64,000 nt of DNA from Taudactylus pleione (taxonomy: Eukaryota > Chordata > Amphibia > Anura > Myobatrachidae), in assembly GCA_031769625.1 (NCBI GenBank), contig JAUIMM010000601.1:3019001-3083000 (forward strand), in the 5' to 3' direction. The notes under the pieces are model-generated. The model worked only from the letters and a program-made list of their open reading frames with translations, did no database searches and was not told the origin of the DNA. The position numbers and the translations under genes are program-made. Of this stretch, positions 44,904 through 56,324 are shown in pieces. Each line of letters starts with the position of its first letter. The first letter of the stretch is position 1.

Positions 44904-44935
44904 CCCAGAGGAAGACCAACTAGGTCGAAACACTT
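44904..44935 (+). ncRNA. Hammerhead-like motif, right arm
   Basis: Mirror copy of the left-arm motif with the same CAGAGGA box, the same GACC-AACTA-GGTC hairpin and GAAAC. It lies 22 bp from its inverted twin, so a transcript through both would fold into one long hairpin instead of two ribozymes. Confidence 0.45.
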
Positions 44936-45603
44936 GCCGGCACACTCAGACACGCGCACGGACCTAACTCTGGAAACAGGCATAGTGTCCATGTTTGCAT
45001 GGTCCAGAGCACCGCAGCACAGAGTGATCCCTGCTGCCAGCCGAAGCCAGCCACCGCCGCACCATCACAGCATCACCCCGTGCAACGCACACTATCAACA
45101 CACAGGACGTTTGGACGCTCTATTGAGGTACCTCCTATTGAGAATAGCGGGACGCCGCTGTTTCTCATCCTCATATCCATAGACACTAAAACATCTACAT
45201 ACTTAGAGGTGTGATACAGGTATCAGGTTGGCACATGGGATTAACCCCTTCAATTCCTACTGTATCATAGGATCAACTGGTGATCTCTCATATTGGAACT
45301 GCACAGACCACCACAGGGTGTACATTCAGGTTGTGCACCCACCATATTGTGCTGATTTACAGTTGATATTGATATTTTTATATGTATACTGTTGAACATT
45401 GATGCATGTATTTTCAGAGTTTAAGTAAACATCATATCTATATTTATTGTGTCTAGCATCACTTCCTAAATCATCTACACATTGTGTATGAGTATTATAG
45501 AGGTTAGATATAGCTCCTGGCTACTTATACATTTATTATATCACTAGCCCTCCCATTTTTCAAATAGATATAGGTTGTGCGCAGCACTTGAAGCCTTTAA
45601 TTC

Positions 45604-46070
45604 TGTACCTACAACGGATGAAGTCAGACATCCATAAGTGCAGCAGCACACAATTATTAGCCCTCACCATTTACACTGAGTGCGCAGGTCCACTGCAAAA
45701 TTATTGTAAAGGCATTGGGAGGAGGTTCTTCTTTGCACCATTGCACTTAAAGAAAGGAAATGTATACACCACACGTCCTTCCGTATTTCACTAACCACGT
45801 AGAAATGCATATTGAACTACTCAATAGAATTTACCTTACTCCATCTAAACTGCATAAAATGTGACCAGTCTGTTCGAGGATCTGCAGCTAACATGGTGAA
45901 TCTGTAGGTGACATCTTCCATATATTTTGGGACTACCCAATCACACATCCATTTTGGACAGTGGTCTTTAACCTTGTTACCCTCTATCAATTCCAAGCTC
46001 TGATAGATATGTACTAAGTCATATTTTAATGGTCCAAGCCGCCCCAGCTCATAATTGGAAATCCTCCTCC
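45604..46070 (+). pseudogene. L1 ORF2 C-terminal fragment
   Basis: 'RIYLTPSKLHKM' (about 45827-45862), a Cys-containing stretch, then 'VGDIFHIFWDYPITHPFWTVVFNLV' (about 45908-45985), the conserved C-terminal L1 block (C..C....g.l.HifW.Cp.i..fW). The C-x3-C-x7-H-x4-C pattern is damaged (Cys to Tyr at WDYP) and stops are present. End of the ORF2 copy that began at 29.5 kb. Confidence 0.8.
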
Positions 46071-46074
46071 CTTC

Positions 46075-46251
46075 TAGTGGCAGCTCCAGAGGTGGGGCTG
46101 CAGTGCAGTCCAAAATTCAAAAAGGGGAGTCAAACCAACTGCCTTTTCAAATGCTGCCAAACATAAATGGCCGGGACTCCCTGGCAGATGGTGTGGCTCC
46201 CTGTTTTGAATTTTGGACTGTGCTGCAGCCCCACTTCTGGAGCCACCACTG
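46075..46251. mobile_element. 177-bp hAT-type MITE with perfect 8-bp duplication
   Basis: Left TAGTGGCAGCTCCAGAGGTG, right partner ending CCACCACTG. The arms are complementary for about 50 bp ('tggggctgcagtgcagtcca', 'aaaattcaaa'). The duplication CTCCCTTC is at 46067-46074 and 46252-46259. Inserted at the end of the L1 remnant. Confidence 0.87.
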
Positions 46252-46259
46252 CTCCCTTC

Positions 46260-47640
46260 CATCCATTGCTAAGGTTATTACTAAGATGCAATTTAATTTT
46301 GAAAAGAAAATGCTGGAGGCTCCATACTTTACCTCAGCTTCATGCCCAATAATGAAGTTGCTCCCTTGCCATCTATATATCACTGAGGGTGAGGGTACAT
46401 GTATACTCAAACTTTCTGACTCTCATTCTTCTCCTCCATTCAATTTTAATGAATTTCCTGCAATTTATCAAGCATCAGATACTTTGTGATTACTGTTTTT
46501 ACGTTTCTTGACATGAATATACAAAGTTGTTTTGCGCCCTGTATGTATTTCTGTTCATGAGTTTTCCACCTTGTTCAGATTGCTCTGTGCTGATTCATAC
46601 TTGTTTGAACTTATTTTTGACCCATCTTTTCCTACCTTCCACTTTTTCTTTACATCCCCAGGGGCAAATGCAAGGTGTATAGAGGAGGGGGGTTTCCAAA
46701 TGCTTTAATATAAAGCCAGGGTGGTCAGTCTATGTATGCAGCATAATTAGCACTTAACAAGCTATAGTCTGCTTCATACAAAATGCAATGTACTGTATGT
46801 AACACTTCAGACATATACAGGGTCAGTAATCATGGTGAGCATTTGGAGTCAGCAATAGGGCCAGATCGCCTGAGCTGACTTTTTTTATGGATGTGAGCTC
46901 AATTCCACAATCCAAGTCCCTTGCTCTGCAAAACATTGGAGCAAGACCAGGAGTTTGATGGAGAGACGGAAGGACCTAGCATCGCCCCAGACATATATGT
47001 ATGCATTGATCTCCTTATTCACTAAACAGTACACTATTTACAAATGAACACTATAGATGGTCACAGTCATCTGGGACCCCTTAATAGTTAAAGTTTTTCA
47101 GATGCAGAGGCCATGCGGCAGCAACAGTGTTGCCCACAGGGCTCTGCACTTTGGGGGCAGCACCACTCGCACATCCCTAGTTACAGCCCTGTTGCTCAAA
47201 GCAACTATTCACCTATAATTTTATAGATGTACTTCATAAATGCTACCTCAAAGTTGATATTTATCAAATATTAAATGCATATGAAGGCTAAAGGACTCCT
47301 TCAGAAAGTTATATGACATCTTTTTTTAAATTGTTCAATCCAATATGTGAAATAAAATACAGTTCTATCAGAAGATCTTTACCATATGCTGCATCTGTGA
47401 TATTTTAGTCAAATTCTCTGAAACTCTAGTAGCAGTTGTAGATATTGGGGCTGCTGTAGAGTTTGTCACAAAATGGGAGTAAATTACAAAAAAAACACAC
47501 ATGTAAAAATTGCACATTTCTGCCCATATGTTAAGTCATGTACATGTCATAATGCATCTGTCTCTACATGATTTGTGCCTAGTTTATGCCCAGTTATCAT
47601 CACCAGCATGTATATTCCCCTTCCCTTTGGCACGGGCAAA
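46260..47640. other. Unannotated interval with possible L1 3' and hAT pieces
   Basis: 46500-46660 may be L1 3' sequence. 'atccctagttacagccctgt' near 47176-47195 is an hAT-type right end without a convincing left partner. No gene. Confidence 0.4.
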
Positions 47641-48136
47641 GGGCCTGTTTCAGACCTGCTCGCGAGTGCATAGCGCTCACAAACAGGGCAATGGTCGGGC
47701 AGTGCGCACGCGCGGCATGCACACTGCACGTGAGCGAACCCCGGAGTGAGTGAGAACTTCACTCGCTCGGGGCTCACAGCAAAACGAGGCAGCTATCGAT
47801 GTTGATCGATAGCTCGCCTCATTTTGTTGGCGGGTCGGGAGGGTGACTGCAGAAACAGAGGCGTTCCCTTAGGAATGCCTGCTGTTTGTGGTCGGCCCTA
47901 CTGACATCACTTTTGATGTCAGTAGTGAACTTCCTGCTCTATTAGAGCAGGAAGTTCACTGCTGCTTGCGGTGGACGAGACCCTGCTACAAGGGTCTTGT
48001 CATCAGGCCGCCCGCTAAAGCTGTGGGTGGTCACCCACAGCTTAGCGAGTGGCCTGGAGGCCGAGGTAAAAAAGAAAACAGCCCGCCCCGATTCAGAGCG
48101 AGAGCTCGCAAATAGCAAGCGCCTCTAAATCAGGGC
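47641..48136. mobile_element. GGGCCTGATTCA-family element, copy 3
   Basis: Left 'gggcctgtttcagacctgct', right 'ctaaatcagggcc'. Duplication AAA at 47638-47640 and 48137-48139. Interior 'cgatgttgatcgatagc' and 'gaacttcctgctctattaga' hairpins match copy 2. Confidence 0.8.
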
Positions 48137-48139
48137 CAA

Positions 48140-50840
48140 AGTCTTTGAATATATCTGAATATTTCTGCAGTTCTACATGAAATGCATTTATTTGAATATA
48201 TTTTTAGTAGTGATAAGCGGTTCGGTGTTACTCGGTTATGTTTGGATCTCAAAAACAGCATCATATTGGTTAACGGGCTCTTACGTGTATTGGATAGCTA
48301 ATAAGATCAATCTGAACGAATTCGAACTTGCACTAATTTGGTGAAAACCAAATCATTCATCTCTACTCTTTATTATATTTAGCCTGCGTTTGAAAGCCAT
48401 TTAGCTGGCATGTCCTGCCTTTTCAACCATCAGAAGATGCAGGTGACAGATACGAGTAATTTCATATTGGAGTATATGTGATTCTCTTTGTGGGCATTTG
48501 CAATTTGAATTTGTGCTACTTAATCCATGAAAACTGGTGTATGTTCATCTCAGCATCAGGCCCATATTGTGCCTATTTCATTGATCCCTAGTAGGAGCCA
48601 TTTGATTTATATGGGTCAACATAGTGACAGAAAAATGTAAATATATGATTTGATAAAATGTGAAGTACAATGATATTGAATAATGGTGTGTGCAAAACTA
48701 AATCCAAGTGTTATTTCTGGTGATTTTTAGTTTTCAGTTTCTAGACTTGTGAATATTCATACCTAATAGGGAATTATAAAGATTTCCTTAAACAATTTAA
48801 ACTACGAATGTCTAAATTCCTGGAAGTTCATATGTTTTTATCTTTTTGCTGAAGGAAATGAGATTAGAAAATGGCAAAGGTTAACAATAGCAACTCTAGT
48901 CAGAAAATGTATATCTGCAGGCTGTACAACTATGTAAACTGTTACGGTTAACGATTTTGACACCATTCTTAAATTGCAAATCTTAAGTTTCAAATTTAGA
49001 AATAGTTTTATAATTCTTTTTTATTGATGATTTGTAAAGGTAAATCAAATAAGGGGGAGCTGGTAAAGGCCAACACAATATTGCTATTTCCTACACGCCA
49101 GATGTGTAGGAATCTAATCAGATGTGGAATATATTATTGGATTCATAAAATAATTGCTTTTACAATGTTTAATCTTTGATATTTAGTTTTCTAGTGTACA
49201 TTCTTTTTTTTTTCTTCTTCAGTATGCAGACTTTTTCTTTCAATAAATATAGCTCAATGAAGGTGGATCTATTTCTTAATTGGATGTCACATTTAAATCT
49301 GTCTTATAATGTCAGTTGATAAAAGTACAGTAAAAATAAGCAAACTACAACAAAGAGTGAAACAAAGACAAAGGTCTAATTTTGCAGTATGTAACCCTCT
49401 TCTGGAACTTATTCCTTATGTGTGTAACTACTGCAGCATTTATCAGCAATATTAGGCTGATGATTTTGAATGCAAATCTAACATCCAACTGCTAATGCTA
49501 ACAGACGAGTAACAGGGATCCCAAGTATGCCTTTTCATCTGTAATAAACACCCTTCATTTGATGCACTGTAGTAGTGCTATTCAGTTGTCACTAGATCTT
49601 AAACTGTAATCCCTTTGGAACTTAGAGAGGCATCCAAGAAATGAGAGGCAAAAAGAAATATAATAAAGATTGAGAATCAGGATTTAGTGAAAACATTGTG
49701 CAGAAACAGAAACAAAAGATTAATGGAGAGCAAGTAAATGGTTACTTACAGGTGAAAGAAGGAGAAGGAATTCTTATCAGCACTATCAGGTATAAGTTAC
49801 TTGAGAACTGCAGAAGACCCAGACAGGTGAACCCTCCCATTATGCCAATTATGGAAAGAGTATTTGATCTTTCAAAAGAGGTTATCCGATGTGTAACGTA
49901 AAGTGACTGCAGAATTATATCAACTGCATTGTAGCTATTAGAGAATGATAATTACACTATTTCTGCATTCCCCATGCTCCATTCAGCAAGGATGTGAGTT
50001 CAGAACTCTGACCCACTGCTCTCTAGCAGAGGCTAATGGACACCTCAAGGAAGCCATATTATGTGACAGAGGGCTGAATGTACTGCTTGGTGGTTAAGGT
50101 AAATAATGGAGCATTCAATTTCTAATAACCTAGTATTAATATTCAGTTTTCAGAAACATAACCAGGTTAACTCCTCACTTGTGCTGTCTCCGTCTGCATA
50201 AGTCTGTATCATAATCAGTAGAGACAATGATGAGTTCACAAATTGTGCAATGTAATTCCTTTATTTCATACTGTGGTGGGTATTTCATTTGTGGCAATGG
50301 CCGCGAGAGGTGCTGGCATTACGATGGTTTCTCCAGCATCTTGCGAACACCAAAAACACAGATGTTTTCTGGTAACCCATAGAGGTTGCCATGTAGGTTT
50401 ACTGTAATTAGAATTGATGTGCGCAACTGCATATTGCTGCTAATTGATTATACTGTATCTCTACAAATGTTAATACTATAGTATGTGATTCATGAAAGGG
50501 GTGAATAAGGCTGCGCTTATCACTGGTCTCTTGGTGGCTGCTTAGGAGAACAGGAATCCACCATCCCTGAAATGTAAAAAAAAAAAATATGGGGTCCTCC
50601 AGCACTCACTCTCTGACCATTCATGCTTATTCTTAATAGAAATTAATGACACAGTGGTGCTTAAAAATAAAGAATTGATTTATTTGTAATAGATATATCA
50701 GTGTAAATGTAACATAATCTCATATTTATTAAAAAAACATTAAATTCATAGATTCTTGAGGTGTATTCTCATTTATGGTATTCATATATATGTAAAGTAA
50801 ATTGTGTAAAAAAAAATGAAGTATTGAGTGGTACCTAATA
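48140..50840. other. AT-rich interval without recognised genes
   Basis: The frame at 49698-49901 (67 codons) starts after an A-rich stretch and shows no domain. Nothing else is supported on either strand. Confidence 0.55.
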
Positions 50841-50841
50841 C

Positions 50842-50844
<3 letters not shown>

Positions 50845-50877
<33 letters not shown>

Positions 50878-51300
50878 AAAATAGGCTGGCACTCCACAAT
50901 ATAATAAGTAATTGCCCGGGTGCCATCCAATGGTAAAAAATTGCCAAAAATATATAAAAATAACAGCGGCACTCATAGGACTGTAGTAAAGAAGACTCAC
51001 GACTCAGATGGGTCAAAGTTCAAAGCACTCACATTTTATATATATCTAAAACATCACATACTGTATACAAAACAAACATATAACATCTACCAATGCCCAT
51101 AAAAGTGCAGCTGGGTAGTAAGATGTGGGTGATAAGCTTGATGCCGAACTACTCTACTCTACTGAATAAGACTTTAATCACTTAATAGTGTGCAGTTCAC
51201 TGGATGTGACGCAGAAAACATCCAGCAAACTGCACACTGTTAAGTAATTAAAGTCTTATTCAGTGGAGTAGAGTAACTCGCTATTAGAGAGTAAGCGCTA
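50845..51300 (-). repeat. (TA)n tract followed by a Penelope-like tail with inverted repeat
   Basis: (TA)n at 50844-50872, then sequence resembling the minus strand of a Penelope tail ('ggctggcactccacaat', 'gcccgggtgccatccaatgg'). 51150-51280 is an inverted repeat ('gaataagactttaat' and 'attaaagtcttattc', 'gtgtgcagtt(c/t)' and partner) of about 55-bp arms. Assignment to Penelope is tentative. Confidence 0.45.
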
Positions 51301-52040
51301 GCAGACCCCTTATTTTTCTTTCAAATTCCTATAAGATTCATGAGTCATCTATTTCTCTTTGTTCCAAGCCAGGTTTCTGAAATAGTTAATGCTTGATCCT
51401 TTTTTCAAATATTACACAATATGTGACACCGTTTAGGGGAATATTATAATAGATTAGTTGCATTCAGAGCATATGATGTAATCGATAGCCATAACAATTA
51501 ACTAACTTAGATAACCAGGTAAAAAAAAATATCAGACAATTATATATATATATTTTTTAGATAGTCAACTAATATAAGTCTATAAGTATAGATAAAGTGT
51601 CAGGGAGATTTATTAGAGACCATTCAATGGTCAATTGATTTCTTTTTGTGTAATGAGTTTATTTTACATGTTGTCATATATTTAGTTAACTTTCCTTTAA
51701 TTAAGTGCACAGGGAATCTATATAAATGTAAATCATACAAGCTGTTTTCTTCATTTATGTGTAATATTTTTTGTGTATCTATCAGCACTCTACACCATCC
51801 ATTGACATTTTATGATTTAGAATCTATTGATATCTTCTCATGTTAAAAAATGTATGGACATTGACTTGAACTATACTATTGAATAAAGAAAAAGCAATCT
51901 TATAGAGACAAAAAATACAGCGTATAGTGTTCAGGAAATTGCATGCATGCCCTCCGCACATCAACACGGATGCAGCAATGGCACAATACAGCTAAGGGAA
52001 GGTCATTTATGACATGCCCATTACAGTGTTACAGACTTTG
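51301..52040. other. AT-rich interval without recognised genes
   Basis: No domain or repeat ends recognised. Confidence 0.5.
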
Positions 52041-52510
52041 GGGAATATTCAGAGGTGGACACTAACTTGATTTGGTCGCAATTGGCCAATGGTGTACGAT
52101 CTTCGCATGCACAGAAAGCGCACTGCGCAAGTGTAGATGTGGTCCTGCATTGTCAGATGCAGTGTGGCTGAAGACATCGGTTGACTGATAGCCTGCAGCT
52201 GTTTGGGGGCAGGTAGGCAAAAGCATTTCAGAAAAAGGGGTTTACCGAAGCCAGCAACTGCATCTTGCGATGCAAACTCACTGGCCCCGGCAACTTAGTG
52301 GCAGTGGTTGCTTAGATGTCCGATGCTCACTACGATGGTCGCGATGGTGATCAGATGCTGCACCTTCAGACGTCTGCAGCAGTTCTGAGAAGTCAGAGGT
52401 GGGTTTCTCCTTACTAAAGACAGCACTTCCAGGAATTGTACCTTCTCAGATCCACTGCTACCGAAGATGCAGCACCAACACCACTTGTGTTCACCTCTGA
52501 ATCAGGCCCC
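52041..52510. mobile_element. GGGCCTGATTCA-family element, copy 4
   Basis: Left 'gggaatattcagaggtg', right 'cacctctgaatcaggcccc'. Flanking TTG at 52038-52040 and 52511-52513. Interior with 'gatgcagtgtggctg' and related short inverted segments. The left end is the most diverged of the family. Confidence 0.72.
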
Positions 52511-52577
52511 TTGTCTTCTTTATGTAACCGCATCTACATTTATTCTATATAGTAAGTATATTGCGCAAGCCAGCTTG

Positions 52578-52922
52578 TCATGTGTATGAGAAGTGTGCAA
52601 CCATGCAGAGAATACAGGTCTGGTACATAAGGGTGTGGAAATCGATTGCTGAACTACATTTTTCCACACAGCCTAATAAGTGCTGCATGACACTAGAAAG
52701 GACTTGCACACTTTCCTTCTGATGAGCATTCATTTTGCATCGTGACTTGTTCATGTTGAAACTGTATGCAGAATCCACAATTATTAATGTTAGACCCGAC
52801 CTATATGCCAGGTACGCGGCCACGTAGAGCACCAGACTGAAGAGGGCGCCGTGGCAGTCAGCTGGCTGGAGGCTCGAGTCCCTGCTGGAGGGGGAGGAGG
52901 GGCCGCTGTCCTCCCCTCTCAT
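52578..52922 (-). CDS. Unidentified 114-codon frame with N-terminal hydrophobic segment
   Basis: I do not recognise this protein. It starts MRGEDSGPSSPSSRD just downstream of 'cgctatatag', has a Ser/Pro-rich acidic N-terminus, then a strongly hydrophobic stretch 'ALFSLVLYVAAYLA' (about residues 26-39) that could be a signal anchor or membrane helix. The first 120 nt are CpG-rich and differ in composition from the AT-rich rest, so only the first ~40 codons may be coding, as a first exon. I found no convincing GTRAGT donor. It could equally be a chance frame in a GC-rich repeat. Confidence 0.25.
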   Translation of the reverse strand: MRGEDSGPSSPSSRDSSLQPADCHGALFSLVLYVAAYLAYRSGLTLIIVDSAYSFNMNKSRCKMNAHQKESVQVLSSVMQHLLGCVEKCSSAIDFHTLMYQTCILCMVAHFSYT

Positions 52923-52939
52923 CTATATAGCGATGAAGC

Positions 52940-53008
52940 GATCGGATTACCAAAGTGATGATCCACGCCCAGCAGCTGGACACGGATCATCACTTTGGTA
53001 ATCCGATC
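52940..53008. repeat. Perfect 25-bp inverted repeat (hairpin), 19-nt loop
   Basis: Arms at 52940-52964 and 52984-53008 ('gatcggattaccaaagtgat' + 'gatcc' and its complement), no mismatch. It lies 17 bp upstream of the minus-strand ATG at 52922. Might be a short MITE remnant, a small-RNA precursor or a recent inverted duplication. Confidence 0.85.
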
Positions 53009-53199
53009 CAAGCAGTGCTGGCTGCACTGAGACCTATGTGGGAGGGGGCACAGCCAGGTGATGGGTCATGTGCCTCCGGGCAGACTGTGACACTGCTGCC
53101 TGTGCAGGGCTCAGGAGGTCAATCCACGGATGTCACTGCCATCCAGACCTGTTCCCCGCCTTCAGTCTTCTGCTGCCGCTGTTGGGGCCAGCAGGTAAG

Positions 53200-53640
53200 T
53201 CTGAGAAAGGGGCTGTTTTGGAGGGGTGCTGTGATGGAGGGGCTGTAATGGAGGAGCTGTGATGGAGAGGGACTGTAATGGAGGGGCTGTGATGGAGTGG
53301 TTGTGATGAGGGTGGTATGAGATGCTGTGATGGAGGGGGGCTGTAATGGAGATGACTGTGATGGAGGTGACTGTGATGAGGGGGAGTGAGAGGGGCTATG
53401 TTTAGGGGCTGTGAAGAGGGGATATGAGGGGCCTGTGATGAGGGGTATATGGGGGCTGTGATGAGGGGATATGAGTGGAGTGAGAGGGGTTGTGATGAGG
53501 GGGGCTGTGATGACTGGGGCTGTGGATGAGGGGTGATGTGAGGTGCTGTGATGAGGGGTGCTGGGTTGTGAGGGGCTCCATGGGGGGGATGAGAGAGCTA
53601 GGATGAAGGTCCACTGAGGGGTGCCAAAATCTATTCCCGC
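53200..53640 (+). repeat. G-rich minisatellite 'ggggctgtgatg(g/a)'
   Basis: Irregular 14-25-bp units 'ggaggggctgtgatggag', later 'ggggctgtgatgagg'. The reverse-strand frame 53402-53647 (His/Pro/Ser-rich) is its translation. Confidence 0.85.
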
Positions 53641-53649
53641 TTACCAAAA

Positions 53650-54765
53650 TACTTTGGCTCAGGCCGGCCCTGCATATAGCATACAGGACGTGGAATCACT
53701 AAATGAGCATTCCATCACTGGAACACAGCTTTGAAAAGTGTTACTGAATGCATCCAGAGATCCCCACAAAACAAGGTCAGATTAATTACCTGTGCATCAA
53801 TTAGAAATAATGTCTATCCATAAAAGGACTCAAAGCACTTTACATTTGCAGTAAAGAAACCACACTACTGTACAAAGAAGGCAGCCATCTCGGGAACAAT
53901 GGTTACTGTGGATGAATACAAAATATAAATAGTAAATTCATAATTTAACTCAATGGATCGCTCATACTATAGGCCGTATTCAATTAACGGCGATAATATT
54001 GCCCGATTATCGGATGATTTTATTGCACCCGCGATAATGTATCGCACTTTTAGAATGAGAAACAGGAGAAAAGTTTTCTCCATCTCAGACCTGGAGAAAA
54101 AAAATGCAAAATCTCTATTTTTGCCTAAAAATGTGGGGATTTCTTTCAGAACCCACCCCTCTTAATGATAAATTAGCACAAAATTTTTTCGTAAGTAGCG
54201 TTCTTTGTCAAAAGATGACGGCGCAAATTTTTAGCAAAAAAAAAAAGTTGACAATGGGTTTACAGTATTGGGTCTGTCTTTTTGGGAGCCGTATGGTGGC
54301 GACAAGTGTTTTAAACATCGCATATGGCTGCAGCAGGCATTTTTTTTATGGTTTTTCTTGACCTTTGCCACAGTGTTGGATCTTATCATCTCCTTAATGT
54401 GAAGTCTGACAAACAGACTACTGCCTAGTACATCCTCCTGCTTGGGCATCGCGCACTTTGCCTGTCTGATTCAAAAACATCACTGATCGCAAACAACAAT
54501 CAGTATAGCACTCTGGAACAGGGAGACCAAATGACAAGATTCTTGTACCAGTCATCTAGGTATGGTAGGGAAATGGTTATATTGTTATTCTGTCTTTTAT
54601 CAGTATTGTCACATGCCGCAATAAGCTGTCTAGACTGTACTATAACCTACAGTAAAAGATCACCCCTGAAAGAAATCTCTGTATTTCTAGCAGCTGCATC
54701 TTAAAATTTAAAAAAAATGGACAGTTTTGTCCTCCACTGGGAGTTTTACGCGAAATAACGGGATG
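53650..54765. other. Unannotated interval
   Basis: 'ggccgtattcaattaacggc' near 53973 may start another decayed MITE, but no partner end was found. The frames at 53953-54361 lack domains. Confidence 0.4.
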
Positions 54766-55235
54766 CAATCGGGAAGCCGGCTGACATTATACCGACAGCC
54801 GGCTTCCCGACAGTCATATCCTGGCGAGGGTGAAATTACCGGCTTCTAGATGTAAAAGCCTGTCATTTTACCGACCGATCCAGATCGAAGTGATGCCGGG
54901 CGCCGCTGTGGACAGCCGCGGGGGGGTTAGGTTTAGGGCTCCCGGGGGGGACTTAGGGTTAGGCACCCCCCTGGGAGGTTAGCGTTAGGCCAGGGGGAGC
55001 GAGGATACCTCCCCAGGTTTAGGCGGCGGGGGAGGGGGGGTTAGGTTTAGGCACTTAGAGGGGGGATTAGGGTTGGGCACTGGGGGGGAAGGTTAGGGTT
55101 AGGAACCCTAAAGGAGGGTTAGGGGGTTAGAATTAGGTTAGTGTATACTTACCTTAGACGATCGGGATTTCCTCCTCTGCCGGCCTCCTGCTGTCGGGAT
55201 TCCAAACGCCGGCCAGGGGACCGCCGGTAATTCAT
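54766..55235. mobile_element. Telomere-like-array element, copy D
   Basis: Left 'cgggaagccggctgacatta' with its inverse 'cagccggcttcccgaca' 20 bp on, forming a strong hairpin. The core (54920-55135) consists of GGGTTAGG(T/G)TTAGG and GGCACCCCCC units. Right 'gtcgggattccaaacgccgg' and 'gaccgccggtaattca'. Confidence 0.7.
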
Positions 55236-55752
55236 ATGTATTCTCAAATAACATGTGACAGGACTTCCATAATCAGTGACTTTATAGCCTTTTGAATCAT
55301 TGCAGGTGTAATTTCCTGTTTCCACTATTACTGCATGTGTATATTGTCATTCAGTAAACTATACTGCCATCATCCTAGTCATGCAGTGAGAATCATTGCA
55401 GTTTGCATATGTATCTAATTAGAGGATTGTAGTTAATTAGCCACCACATAAACATAAGATTGAACATTGCTCTATGTCCTCATTTTTTTATATCCTGTTG
55501 CTAACCACAAGTATAAACATTTAACTCCACAATGCATTATATTTATAACTACAGGTATATCAATGAGTGCTGGCTATACTCATATTCATCTATCCTGATA
55601 AGGACTGTTTCTTTCACCTACTAGTATATCAGACAGGTATTAGCAATCTGCATTGACAATCAGTGTGGAAGTACAGTGAAACTTTTTTTTATCATCTGGC
55701 TGCTAGCACAGTAGATAATTAACACTGGCCAAAACAAAAAAGTTAATACAGT

Positions 55753-56250
55753 GTCATGATCAGAGTTCTTGTACCTGGCAGATCGTGGCCTCTGCGGGTG
55801 CTTTGGCGCAGTCCTACCAGTGGGGGTGCTGGTGTCTGGTGGTTGGCGCGAGGTACACGTGGTATACCCCGTTACTCACCCCATGGTTTGTGAACACTTC
55901 AGCTCTCCATACTCAGAACCCACTCCAGTACTTCAGACCTCTGTTCCTCAGTTACACCTCAATTGGACTTTGTTTTCTCTGCCTGACACCTGTTTCCAGC
56001 CTCACTAATTGGACTTGTTTTCTCTGCCTGACACTTGTTTCCAGCCTCACTAATTGGACTTTGTTATCCTGCCAGACATTTGTTTTCAGCCACACATCAC
56101 TTGGACTTGTTTATTTCTGCCAGTTTATTTATCTATCACCATTTCATGAATTATAACACTCCTATTAAACCTGCTGCATTTCAATACCGCCAACCCATTC
56201 CAGTTTTTTCCTGCATCCACCCCGGGTTTAAAAAATAATCCAAACCTGAC
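55753..56250. mobile_element. Possible solo LTR
   Basis: Begins TGTCATGATC and ends AACCTGACA (TGTCA...TGACA, a common Gypsy-type LTR edge). It contains three 46-50-bp tandem units 'cctcactaattggacttt(g/a)tt' with 'ctgcctgacac'. No matching target duplication and no internal region, so this is tentative. Confidence 0.33.
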
Positions 56251-56324
56251 AAATTGTCACTCTACATGCCAAGCAGTGATCTAATTGAAGCCAAGATTGA
56301 TCATTAAAGAAAGACTTGGACTAA

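Larger units (their letters stand above)
43921..45603. repeat. 1.7-kb palindrome of Penelope-type terminal repeats
   Basis: The two arms are near-complements from 'gaattaaagg' (43921) / 'cctttaattc' (to 45603) to a centre at 44892/44893 inside 'acaatatattgt'. The left arm carries about 260 extra bases (about 44587-44848) without a partner. The arms share 'agatatagctcctggctact', 'gagtgtgc' and a GC-rich inner part. Two hammerhead-like motifs face away from the centre. Head-to-head Penelope terminal repeats are a known outcome of that family's integration. It interrupts L1 ORF2. Confidence 0.83.
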
